DNA of 14,770 nt from an uncultured Paracoccaceae bacterium. Lineage in GTDB: Bacteria > Pseudomonadota > Alphaproteobacteria > Rhodobacterales > Rhodobacteraceae. The translations under genes and the position numbers were made by a program. Positions 1 through 6,821 of this stretch are shown one piece after another (the first letter of the stretch is position 1; each line of letters opens with the position of its first letter). The notes below the pieces were generated by a model. The model ran no database searches. It was not told the origin of the DNA and saw only the letters and a program-made list of their open reading frames with translations. Location of the stretch: assembly GCA_938038825.1 (NCBI GenBank), contig CALHST010000099.1, positions 1 to 14,770 on the forward strand, read 5' to 3'.

Positions 1-684
1 GGTCTCCAATACAAGACCCAGATTGTGCGAAATGAACAGCATCGATGTGCCGTATTTCTTGCCCAGATCCTTAACCAACTCGACCACGGCAGCTTCGACC
101 GTTACATCCAACGCCGTTGTCGGCTCATCCAGGATCAACAATGACGGTTCGGACATCAGCGCCATCGCGATGACAATGCGCTGTTGCTGGCCGCCCGATA
201 ATTGATGCGGGAAGGCATCCAAAATCCGCTTGGGATCGGGCAGTTTCACATCCGTGACCACCTGTAAGGCGCGCTTATACGCTTCGGATTCGCTAACGCC
301 TTGATGGATCATCGGCACTTCCATCAGTTGTTTGCCGATCTTCATCGCGGGGTTCAGGGATGCCATCGGCTCTTGATAGATCATCGCAATTTCCGAACCG
401 CGAATGTCACGCAGCTCGTCCATGCTCATCTTGCCCAAATCCTGACCCTTGAACTTGATGGATCCACCCACGATGCGTCCATTCACGCCCAGATCTTGCA
501 TCACACCCAAAGCCACAGTGGATTTCCCACAGCCCGATTCCCCAACAAGCCCAACGGCTTCCCCGGGTTGGACCTCAACCGAAAAGTCCATCACCGCTGG
601 GATTTCGCGCAGGCGCGTAAAGAACGAAATGGACAATTGGTCAATCTCAAGGATCGGACCGTCGTAATCCCGCTGTGCCATCAT
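1..684 (-). CDS. Dipeptide/oligopeptide-type ABC transporter ATP-binding protein (partial, C-terminus beyond left edge)
   Basis: This is the ATPase subunit that would power the two permeases encoded just upstream of it. The first 228 codons are present and the reading frame runs open through base 1. Visible motifs are Walker A GESGCGKST at residues 48-56, the Q-loop glutamine at 104 (YQEP), the ABC signature LSGGQQQR at 162-169, Walker B LLILDEP at 182-188 with the catalytic Glu 187, and the H-loop His 220. The NPAM stretch after the Q-loop and the overall pattern fit the DppD/OppD branch. The start is one of two adjacent ATGs (684 or 681). I chose 684 because the AGGGAGA ribosome binding site at 688-694 lies a few bases upstream. 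It is the third gene of the permease operon, 96 bases after the DppC-like gene. The substrate is unknown: peptides are typical of the family, but nickel, opines and glycosides also occur. Confidence 0.93.
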   Translation of the reverse strand, partial: MMAQRDYDGPILEIDQLSISFFTRLREIPAVMDFSVEVQPGEAVGLVGESGCGKSTVALGVMQDLGVNGRIVGGSIKFKGQDLGKMSMDELRDIRGSEIAMIYQEPMASLNPAMKIGKQLMEVPMIHQGVSESEAYKRALQVVTDVKLPDPKRILDAFPHQLSGGQQQRIVIAMALMSEPSLLILDEPTTALDVTVEAAVVELVKDLGKKYGTSMLFISHNLGLVLET

Positions 685-741
685 ATTTCTCCCTGTTTGA
701 CCGATTGCGCAGGTGTCCTGCATTCTTTTGGTCAACAATAC

Positions 742-780
742 CTCGGGGTCCGGGGCGGCGCCCCGGTCCGCCGCTTGTTA
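742..780 (-). repeat. GC-rich palindromic intergenic element in the ABC operon
   Basis: Directly after the tandem TAATAA stop of the DppC-like gene lies a perfect 7-bp stem, CCGGGGC at 750-756 and GCCCCGG at 760-766, with a three-base loop. A T/T mismatch and two further G-C pairs extend it. On the minus strand the stem is followed by GGACCCCGAGGTATT. No T-tract follows, so it does not look like a complete terminator. It may stabilise the 3' end of the permease mRNA or attenuate expression of the ATPase gene. From memory, not checked, similar GC palindromes ending in GGTATT are dispersed between genes in Rhodobacteraceae genomes. Confidence 0.6.
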
Positions 781-2250
781 TTAATCCTTCAGGCTTTCTT
801 CGCGCAGCCCGTCGGCCAACAAATTCAGCCCCAGTACGAGCGACAAAAGGCTGAGTGCCGGTGCAATGGCCGCATGCGGATAGATTGACAGCAATTTGCG
901 CCCATCATTGATCGTGGTGCCCCAATCCGGGCTTTCCGGCGGCAGTCCCAGCCCAAAGAAACCCAAGGTTCCCAGAAGGATGGTTGTATACCCAATCCGC
1001 AGGCAGAAATCGACGATCAGCGGCCCGCGTGCGTTGGGCAGGATCTCCCACAACATGATGTACCATGGGCCTTCACCGCGCGTTTGGGCGGCCGCCACAT
1101 AGTCGCGTGTTTTGATATCCAATGCGAGCCCACGCACGATGCGAAACACAGTGGGTGCGTTCACAAAGACCACTGAAACAAACACCACCAGAATTCCGGG
1201 GCTCATATCAAAGATATCCAAGGCCGCCGGAAGACCGGGAATATAGACATCGTCCGTCGACACGAACGCGCCGTCTGAACTGACCAAAGTGAGATAGGCA
1301 AAGAACAAAGCCCCGATGACCACAATCAGGAGCGGTGTGCGCACTGACGGCTGGGTGTAGTAACGCGAGTTCAACAGCACCGTGAAAAAGATGATCGGGA
1401 AGAAGAACAGCACAATCGCCATGTATTTTGGCACGCCCACTGCCGTGATTTCTGGCGTGACCAGAAGGTAAAACAGCAAGATCACAGGAAAGGCGAGGAT
1501 CAGGTTCGCAATGAAACTGATGATCGTGTCTAAAGCTCCGCCATAATACCCAGCGGGCAGCCCCAATGTGATGCCCACCATAAAAGCAAATAACGTGGCA
1601 AAGGGGGCGATTTGTACGACGACAAATGCGCCTTTCACCACGCGGCTGAACACATCGCGCGCCAGATTGTCACCACCCAGCAAGTACCACAAATACTCGC
1701 CATCCTCCGCACCGCGCACAGGCGTGCCGGGGGATTTGTTCTTCATGCCAGACAATTGAGACAAGGCGTCATGTGTGACGATCATATCTGCGGCCCCCAT
1801 AAGGCCCACAAACACCCAGAACATCACCAGTCCAAAGCCGATCATGCCCACAGTGCTGTCAAACAGCTTTCCGTACAAACCAAGTCTGCGTTTGTACATT
1901 ATGGACACGGCAAACAGCGCCACAAGCGCGATCCAAACAGGGATCAAACGGCGCGACACGCCACCCACGATGCCGGCACCTTCGGGGCCTAACAGGGCGC
2001 CCACCACCAGATAGACCAGCGATATCGCAACCACGCCCAGAAACAGATAGGTCGATAGACGGATGGACAGCCCATGCGGTCCGACACTGGCGGCCAATGT
2101 GCCATCCGGATTGATGTGTGCCCTCCCAGAGGGGGCCACAAAAGACAAGACGATTTGGGACAGCAAAGCCAAGGCCAACCCCACAATCAGAATTTGAAAA
2201 ATCGGGTCAAGGACTGTTCCCAGGCCACCTGTATATGTCAATGGTTCCAT
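781..2250 (-). CDS. Dipeptide/oligopeptide-type ABC transporter permease, DppC-like, enlarged
   Basis: This is an inner-membrane permease subunit of an oligopeptide-family importer, pairing with the DppB-like protein encoded upstream. Family marks are GDNLARDVFSR at residues 193-203, LPAGYYGG at 231-238 and the EAA loop at about 385-407 (AAQTRGEG, then WEILPNA), which contacts the ATPase. The C-terminal part has the usual GFFGLGLPPESPDWG. At 489 residues it is far longer than the roughly 300 usual for DppC. The excess is about 130 N-terminal residues with some three hydrophobic segments (about 17-38, 67-87, 101-118), and an insert at about 265-350 with two more (276-293, 307-323). The ATG at 2250 is preceded by a strong AAGGGAGGG site (2259-2267) that overlaps the stop codon of the upstream permease, so the two are likely translated together. 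The substrate is not deducible. Confidence 0.92.
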   Translation of the reverse strand: MEPLTYTGGLGTVLDPIFQILIVGLALALLSQIVLSFVAPSGRAHINPDGTLAASVGPHGLSIRLSTYLFLGVVAISLVYLVVGALLGPEGAGIVGGVSRRLIPVWIALVALFAVSIMYKRRLGLYGKLFDSTVGMIGFGLVMFWVFVGLMGAADMIVTHDALSQLSGMKNKSPGTPVRGAEDGEYLWYLLGGDNLARDVFSRVVKGAFVVVQIAPFATLFAFMVGITLGLPAGYYGGALDTIISFIANLILAFPVILLFYLLVTPEITAVGVPKYMAIVLFFFPIIFFTVLLNSRYYTQPSVRTPLLIVVIGALFFAYLTLVSSDGAFVSTDDVYIPGLPAALDIFDMSPGILVVFVSVVFVNAPTVFRIVRGLALDIKTRDYVAAAQTRGEGPWYIMLWEILPNARGPLIVDFCLRIGYTTILLGTLGFFGLGLPPESPDWGTTINDGRKLLSIYPHAAIAPALSLLSLVLGLNLLADGLREESLKD

Positions 2251-2265
2251 GTCAGCAGCCCTCCC

Positions 2266-3312
2266 TTAAGAAATTCGAATGCGTGGGTTCAGATAGACAT
2301 AGCCGATATCCGAAATCAGCTGCGTCAGAAGAACCACAAACACCGAGACCACCGACACGGCCAAAAGTGTGTCGATATCGTTGTTGCCAGCCGCTTGCAC
2401 CAGCAGCCATCCAAACCCTTTGTAGTTGAACAGGGTTTCCACAATCACCACACCGTTCAGAAGCCATGGAAACTGCAGCATGATCACTGTGAACGGCGCG
2501 ATCAAAGCGTTGCGCAAGGCGTGTTTCATGACGATGTTTGGAAAACTGACCCCTTTGAGCCGCGCAGTGCGGATATATTGCGCGGTCATCACTTCGGCCA
2601 TTGACGCACGGGTCATGCGGGCAATGTAGCCCATACCGTATAGCGCAATGGTCAGAACAGGTAAGGTAAAGTTGGCAAATGTCGCGTCATCCATGGCCGT
2701 GGTCGCTGACCCTTTGAACCATTTAAGCCCGACAGCAGAGGATGAGAAAATTGCGATAAACAAAACCCCCGACACATATTCCGGTGTGGCTGTTGTGGTG
2801 ATCGAGAACGTGGACAAGGATCGGTCCAGTCCCGAGCCCTCTCGCATCCCAGCAAGCACCCCAACGATCAAAGCCATCGGGACCATGACGAGCATAACGA
2901 TGCCCATGAGCTTGCCTGTATTTCCCAGTCTCGCGGCAACAAGCCCGCTGACATCGTCTTTGAATTGCAGCGAATACCCCCAATATCCTTGAAGAACCCC
3001 GCAATATCCGACGCGCTCTTCTTCGGGCAGGTCACTATCGCGGCACTGGCGCAGGACTGTGCCGTCCTCTTTCACGGTCTCCCAACCTTGTGCGACGCCC
3101 AGCCAACGGCCGAATTTCACAAAGGTGTTGTCCGTGTAGCCGCGATCAGACAGCCAACTGTTCACAGCTTCATCGGACATCCGGAAATTGCCTTGGTTTT
3201 TGGCCAGCTTTTCCAAGTTCGGATAAAGGTTGGTCATGAAGAAAACGACGAATGTCAGGCAGATTGCTGTGAACAGCATCATTGCCAATCGTCTCAGTAT
3301 AAAAATTCCCAT
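2266..3312 (-). CDS. Dipeptide/oligopeptide-type ABC transporter permease, DppB-like
   Basis: This is the first membrane subunit of the importer, 348 residues with the start I chose. The N-terminus MGIFILRRLAMMLF leads into the first membrane helix (about 8-28), as in DppB/OppB proteins. The EAA loop lies at about 239-271 (AEVMTAQYIRTARLKG, then MKHALRNAL). The C-terminal half carries VETLFNYKGFGWLL and ends in YLNPRIRIS, both typical. The loop after helix 1 (about 30-130) is long and hydrophilic and has two cysteines at 90 and 104. The frame is open further upstream to 3483, but that stretch reads like non-coding sequence and would bury the first helix. The ATG at 3312 gives the family N-terminus, with only a weak AGGGG site upstream. 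It is the first gene of the permease-permease-ATPase set, and no substrate-binding protein gene precedes it. Confidence 0.92.
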   Translation of the reverse strand: MGIFILRRLAMMLFTAICLTFVVFFMTNLYPNLEKLAKNQGNFRMSDEAVNSWLSDRGYTDNTFVKFGRWLGVAQGWETVKEDGTVLRQCRDSDLPEEERVGYCGVLQGYWGYSLQFKDDVSGLVAARLGNTGKLMGIVMLVMVPMALIVGVLAGMREGSGLDRSLSTFSITTTATPEYVSGVLFIAIFSSSAVGLKWFKGSATTAMDDATFANFTLPVLTIALYGMGYIARMTRASMAEVMTAQYIRTARLKGVSFPNIVMKHALRNALIAPFTVIMLQFPWLLNGVVIVETLFNYKGFGWLLVQAAGNNDIDTLLAVSVVSVFVVLLTQLISDIGYVYLNPRIRIS

Positions 3313-3598
3313 TATGGCCCCTGTTGTCAGCCGGTCTGCACGTTTTGCGTGCGATATTTTTGTTTTTCGGCACTTGTGCCCTGATATGTAGGGTATCCTC
3401 AATGCACAGCGCTGCAGTTGTGCCTGTCTTAAAAGACACATAATGCGCCGCGATTGTCCCGTCCCCACGCGATTGCCCGCCATTGAGGCAGCAGAATGCC
3501 ATCAGGTCAATCGTTGGATGCGTCTTACGTGGAATAATTGCGACTTCGTGATGGGCTGAAAGCGACGTGACGGGTGATATGCTGTGAAGTTTGCAACT
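3313..3598 (-). other. Gap between araC-type gene and ABC operon; likely holds the operon's control region
   Basis: No convincing gene lies in these 286 bases. A minus-strand promoter for the ABC operon may sit here. A TTGACC box is visible (complement of 3505-3510) with a poor CTCAAT box 17 bases downstream (complement of 3482-3487). Nearer the permease start is a cluster of inverted repeats: GGCAC/GTGCC at 3369-3380 with a two-base centre, CCCT/AGGG at 3379-3393, and GATA/TATC at 3383-3397. These could be an operator for the neighbouring AraC-type regulator, which is inference. Beside the regulator stop is a short AAGTT/AACTT hairpin without a T-tract, too weak to call a terminator. Confidence 0.35.
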
Positions 3599-4399
3599 TT
3601 AACGGTGCGGGCGTTTGCGCAGTGCACTTGGTGCGTGGCCCGTCTGTGTTTGAATGAACCGTGAAAAAGAGGCGGCAGAGCCGAATCCGAATTTGGCTGC
3701 AATATCTTGGATGGGATCTTGGCTGTCTTCGAGTGCCGTTCTTGCGGCGTGTAGGCTGCGCTGTGAGATTAGTGCCGCTGCGCTGTGACCCAGCCGAGAT
3801 TTACACACGCGGCTAAGATGGGTCGGGGTGACGTCCAGCCTTTCTGCATAATCCGCCATCAAAAGACCTTTGGGAAAGTGGCGTTCTAGATCCTCGAGAT
3901 ATGCGGCCAACAAGCGATCCGAAGCTGTGCTGGTTTGAGCATCTCCGTTTTGGGCAATGATCTGGCGGTGTAGCCAGATTGCGATTTGCCCTGCGGAATG
4001 GTGCATCGCGTGATCCGCGTGGATCTGGTCCTCGCGGCTTTCTCGTAAAATGGCTTCCACATGCATGCTGATGTCTGCTTGGCTTCCTGCATCGCGCAAG
4101 CGCAGCAAATACGGCTCAACCGGCCACGGGGCGTCTGCGTTTGGGGGCAAAGTAATGATGTGGCCATTCATGGCGGCCCCCGGCGTCAAAGACATGGGTT
4201 GGTCCGCTGGAAGAAACAGAAAATTATGCACGCCAATGCCATACCGTCTTGGGCCCAGAATGACCCGGCCCTGACCATGGGTGATCCAGATCGCGCGTGG
4301 GGACGGGGCGCTGTGCAATAAGCTGAGATGCCATTCTGCGGTGCGAAACAAAGTGGCGAGCGATGCGATTTGCACCGGATGGTCATTTTTCGGGGTCAT
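3599..4399 (-). CDS. AraC-family transcriptional regulator
   Basis: This is a predicted DNA-binding regulator of 266 residues. The N-terminal half looks like a cupin-type sensing domain (AIWITHGQGRVILGPRRYG, then FLFLPADQP). The C-terminal ~100 residues carry the two helix-turn-helix motifs of the AraC/XylS family: LLMADYAERLDVTPTHLSRV, then DIAAKFGFGSAASFSRFI followed by GHAPSALRKR. The length fits the one-domain-plus-HTH layout. I start it at ATG 4399, which overlaps the miaA stop codon as ATGA and so suggests translational coupling. The frame is open 16 codons further upstream, but those codons lie inside miaA. No ligand can be read from the sequence. Candidate targets are its own operon or the ABC operon downstream on the same strand. 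Confidence 0.9.
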   Translation of the reverse strand: MTPKNDHPVQIASLATLFRTAEWHLSLLHSAPSPRAIWITHGQGRVILGPRRYGIGVHNFLFLPADQPMSLTPGAAMNGHIITLPPNADAPWPVEPYLLRLRDAGSQADISMHVEAILRESREDQIHADHAMHHSAGQIAIWLHRQIIAQNGDAQTSTASDRLLAAYLEDLERHFPKGLLMADYAERLDVTPTHLSRVCKSRLGHSAAALISQRSLHAARTALEDSQDPIQDIAAKFGFGSAASFSRFIQTQTGHAPSALRKRPHR

Positions 4400-5283
4400 G
4401 TTGCGGCGTCCAGCCAATGCCAGTTGCTGCAACGTTTGCGAAACCACGTGCGCTGACGTTTGGCATATCGGCGGGTGGCGATGATGACACGTTCGCGCGC
4501 TTCGGCCTGCGTGATGTCGCCTTGGGCCAGCGCGGTCAATTCTGGCACACCGATCGCGCGGAAGGCTGGCAAGTTGGGATCGTAATGTGGGCGCATCTCT
4601 TGCACCTCGTCAAGGGCCCCCAAATCCATCATCTGATCGAATCGCAGTTCTATCCGCGGGGTCAGCCATTCTTTTGGGGCATCAAACACAAACGCGGCCG
4701 TCTGTTCGACAGGAAGTGTCGCGTCGGTCGGATCGTCTTGCCATGCGGACAGGGCACGCCCTGTATGGTGCTGCACTTCCCAAGCGCGCTGGACGCGGGC
4801 CCGATTGGCAAGGTCGATCCGGGCTTTGGTTTCAGGATCCAAAGCGGCTTGCATGGTTTCCAGCGAGAGTGCGTCAGCCTTAGTTCGGACTGCATCGGGG
4901 ATTGCAGGAATTTCGGACAATCCTTCCGTGAGTGCGGACAGATACAGTCCGGTTCCCCCAACAATAATCGGACGTATGTCTTGTTTTAAAAGCAGTTGGA
5001 CATCCCGCAACCAATGCCCGGCGGAATAAGGTTGATCGTATTGGACGTGCCGGTACAGCTGATGCGGCGCTTGTGCGCGTTCCTTTGCTGACGGGCAGGC
5101 GGTGATCACGTCCCAACACGCATAAATCTGGCTGGCATCGGCGTTTACGATCACGCCGCCTTGGTGTTGAGCAATGTCCAAAGCCAAGGCTGACTTGCCA
5201 GACGCAGTCGGTCCGGCAATTAGAACCGGGGTTTCCGGCGACAGATCTTTCAGAATTTGGCCAAAGGACATTGTTGTTACCAT
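4396..5283 (-). CDS. miaA: tRNA dimethylallyltransferase MiaA
   Basis: The enzyme transfers a dimethylallyl group to N6 of adenosine 37 in tRNAs that read codons starting with U. The P-loop GPTASGKS is at residues 24-31, followed by NADASQIY (family DSxQxY region), HQLYRHV, the GGTGLYLSAL stretch at 109-118, and the C-terminal ATRRYAKRQRTWFRK, which is the family's usual ATRxYAKRQxTWFR. With the start at 5283 the protein has 295 residues, near the family length. An in-frame ATG at 5271 would give 291 residues. Neither has a clear ribosome binding site. The frame runs open to 5568, but that part lies opposite pyrH and is not MiaA-like. The substrate dimethylallyl diphosphate comes from the isoprenoid pathway served by dxr in the same window. 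It overlaps the araC-type gene by ATGA and diverges from pyrH. Confidence 0.94.
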   Translation of the reverse strand: MVTTMSFGQILKDLSPETPVLIAGPTASGKSALALDIAQHQGGVIVNADASQIYACWDVITACPSAKERAQAPHQLYRHVQYDQPYSAGHWLRDVQLLLKQDIRPIIVGGTGLYLSALTEGLSEIPAIPDAVRTKADALSLETMQAALDPETKARIDLANRARVQRAWEVQHHTGRALSAWQDDPTDATLPVEQTAAFVFDAPKEWLTPRIELRFDQMMDLGALDEVQEMRPHYDPNLPAFRAIGVPELTALAQGDITQAEARERVIIATRRYAKRQRTWFRKRCSNWHWLDAAT

Positions 5284-5350
5284 TGCAGTATGCGCACTTT
5301 TAAGGCAGGTAGCCCGGCAACGCGAGACCATGCAAGCAGGGGGCCGCCGC
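5284..5350. promoter_or_regulatory. Divergent miaA/pyrH intergenic region
   Basis: These 67 bases separate the miaA and pyrH starts and should hold start signals for one or both. No convincing -35/-10 pair stands out on either strand, so no box is called. The pyrH ribosome binding site AGCAGGGGG (5335-5343) lies here, eight bases before the pyrH ATG. A second in-frame ATG at 5330 is upstream of that site and so is an unlikely start. Confidence 0.45.
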
Positions 5351-6076
5351 ATGACAGAGACAACTCCAGAATTTAAACGGGTGATGTTGAAGATTTCAGG
5401 CGAAGCGCTGATGGGAGACCAAGGGTTCGGTCTGCATCCACCAACAGTGCAACGCATCGCCGAAGAAGTAAAAGCCGTGCATGATTTGGGTGTCGAGATT
5501 TGTATGGTGATCGGGGGCGGCAACATCTTCCGGGGCCTGCAAGGATCCGCCCAAGGGATGGAACGCACAACAGCCGATTACATGGGCATGATTGCAACAG
5601 TTATGAATGCCTTGGGGATGCAAGCTGCATTGGAAAGTGTGGGGGTTTTTACCCGTGTGATTTCAGCCATTCCCATGGATCAAGTGTGCGAACCCTATAT
5701 CCGCCGCCGCGCCGTGCGCCACCTTGAAAAGAACCGAGTTTGCATCTTTGCTGCCGGGACAGGAAACCCGTATTTCACCACGGATACCGCTGCTGCGTTG
5801 CGGGCCAACGAAATGGCCTGTCAGGATATTTTCATGGGCAAAAACGGCGTCGACGGGGTGTATGACAAAGACCCGGCTAAACATGACGATGCCGTGCGGT
5901 ATGACACAGTTACGTATGACGAAGTCCTGCAAAAACGTTTGGGTATTATGGATGCATCTGCCATTGCGCTGACGCGGGACAACAACTTGCCCATCATTGT
6001 GTTTGGGTTGGATCAACCCGGCGGCTTCAAGCGGGTGATGGCGGGTGAGGGCACCTTTACCAAAGTCCAAGGATAA
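5351..6076 (+). CDS. pyrH: UMP kinase
   Basis: UMP kinase phosphorylates UMP to UDP with ATP in pyrimidine nucleotide synthesis. It is a cytosolic hexamer of the amino-acid-kinase fold. The 241-residue protein matches the bacterial family length. Visible family marks are KRVMLKISGEALMG at 9-22, the glycine loop MVIGGGNIFRG at 52-62, the UMP-site stretch ERTTADYMGM at 71-80, the region AAGTGNPYFTTDTAAALRA at 134-152, and VDGVYDKDPAKH at 167-178. The ATG at 5351 fits the ribosome binding site AGCAGGGGG. In E. coli, rpsB and tsf precede pyrH; here miaA lies upstream in the opposite direction, so pyrH is the first gene of this run. frr follows after 84 bases. Confidence 0.97.
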   Translation: MTETTPEFKRVMLKISGEALMGDQGFGLHPPTVQRIAEEVKAVHDLGVEICMVIGGGNIFRGLQGSAQGMERTTADYMGMIATVMNALGMQAALESVGVFTRVISAIPMDQVCEPYIRRRAVRHLEKNRVCIFAAGTGNPYFTTDTAAALRANEMACQDIFMGKNGVDGVYDKDPAKHDDAVRYDTVTYDEVLQKRLGIMDASAIALTRDNNLPIIVFGLDQPGGFKRVMAGEGTFTKVQG

Positions 6077-6160
6077 GTCTTGGACAACACAAGCTTCTAT
6101 ACAAAAGAGCCCGTCTGAATTAGACACTTGGCTTAACTGAATAATAACTTTGAGGTTCTG

Positions 6161-6724
6161 ATGTCTGAAGACTTCATGCTCGACACGGATGACATTGAAC
6201 GCCGCATGGAAGGCGCAATGGCAAATCTTAAGACGGAATTTGCATCCCTAAGAACAGGGCGCGCGTCTGCGTCCATGCTGGAACCGGTGACGGTAGAAGC
6301 CTATGGCCAACAAACACCGATTAACCAAGTGGGCACTGTCAATGTGCCTGAACCCCGTATGGTCACGATCAATGTGTGGGACAAATCCATGGTGAACGCC
6401 GTTGAAAAAGCAATTCGTGAAAGCGGGTTAGGGATCAATCCTCAATTAAACGGCACGATTATTATGCTGCCGATTCCAGAATTGAACGAAGAACGCCGCC
6501 GCGAGCTTGGCAAAGTGGCTGGGCAATATGCAGAAAGCGCGCGCGTTGCGGTGCGCAATATTCGTCGCGATGGCATGGATCAGATCAAAAAAGCCAAGGC
6601 AGATGGCCTTGGGGAAGATGATCAAAAGCTTTGGGAAGGTGAAGTGCAGGAAATTACTGATCGCTTCATCAAATTAGTGGATACGACATTAGACGGAAAG
6701 CAAGAAGAAATTATGCAGGTTTAA
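6161..6724 (+). CDS. frr: Ribosome recycling factor
   Basis: With EF-G, this factor splits the post-termination ribosome complex. It has 187 residues, the normal length. Recognisable stretches are LKTEFASLRTGRASASML, the VEAYGQQTPINQVGTVNVPE region, LGINPQLNGTIIMLPIPELN, EERRRELGKV, and RVAVRNIRRDGMDQIKK, covering the three-helix bundle and the small beta domain. A GAGG ribosome binding site at 6152-6155 lies six bases before the ATG. The pyrH-frr pairing is one of the most widely conserved in bacteria. The gap upstream carries only a weak inverted repeat (GTCT/AGAC). Confidence 0.97.
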   Translation: MSEDFMLDTDDIERRMEGAMANLKTEFASLRTGRASASMLEPVTVEAYGQQTPINQVGTVNVPEPRMVTINVWDKSMVNAVEKAIRESGLGINPQLNGTIIMLPIPELNEERRRELGKVAGQYAESARVAVRNIRRDGMDQIKKAKADGLGEDDQKLWEGEVQEITDRFIKLVDTTLDGKQEEIMQV

Positions 6725-6821
6725 GGTGCACATAGCATGCACAATTACAGTGTGATGTTGTGCGTTTGGCTGCTTTAAACGTGATCAAAATGGGAATTGT
6801 ACAATTACGAAAGATCCTCTC
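6725..6821 (+). promoter_or_regulatory. frr-uppS leader with a perfect palindrome and inverted repeats
   Basis: These 97 bases are rich in symmetry. AATTGTACAATT at 6795-6806 is a perfect 12-bp palindrome ending 15 bases before the uppS ATG. Upstream, GTGCA/TGCAC and then GCACAA/TTGTGC (6 bp, 13-base loop) can form alternative hairpins shortly after the frr stop. ACAATTAC occurs twice, once in each element. No good ribosome binding site precedes uppS. A mini-frame starting at ATG 6790 (11 codons plus TGA) ends with its stop overlapping the uppS ATG. Either an operator or an RNA-level control is possible; both are inference. Confidence 0.4.

Noticed and set aside
301..888. A 195-codon open frame on the plus strand
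   Set aside because: It lies opposite the ATPase gene and the end of the DppC-like gene, both with clear family motifs; its translation is rich in His, Arg and Gln and looks like an antisense shadow.
3313..3483. 57-codon N-terminal extension of the DppB-like frame
   Set aside because: It would put a Cys/Arg-rich stretch before the normal first membrane helix; the family N-terminus begins at 3312.
5284..5568. N-terminal extension of MiaA by about 95 codons
   Set aside because: This part lies antisense to pyrH and reads as low-quality Pro/Cys-rich sequence; MiaA proteins start just before the P-loop.
6121..6146. Possible promoter for frr (TTAGAC with AATAAC 17 bases on)
   Set aside because: The implied transcript start would fall inside the frr ribosome binding site, and the -35 box is weak.
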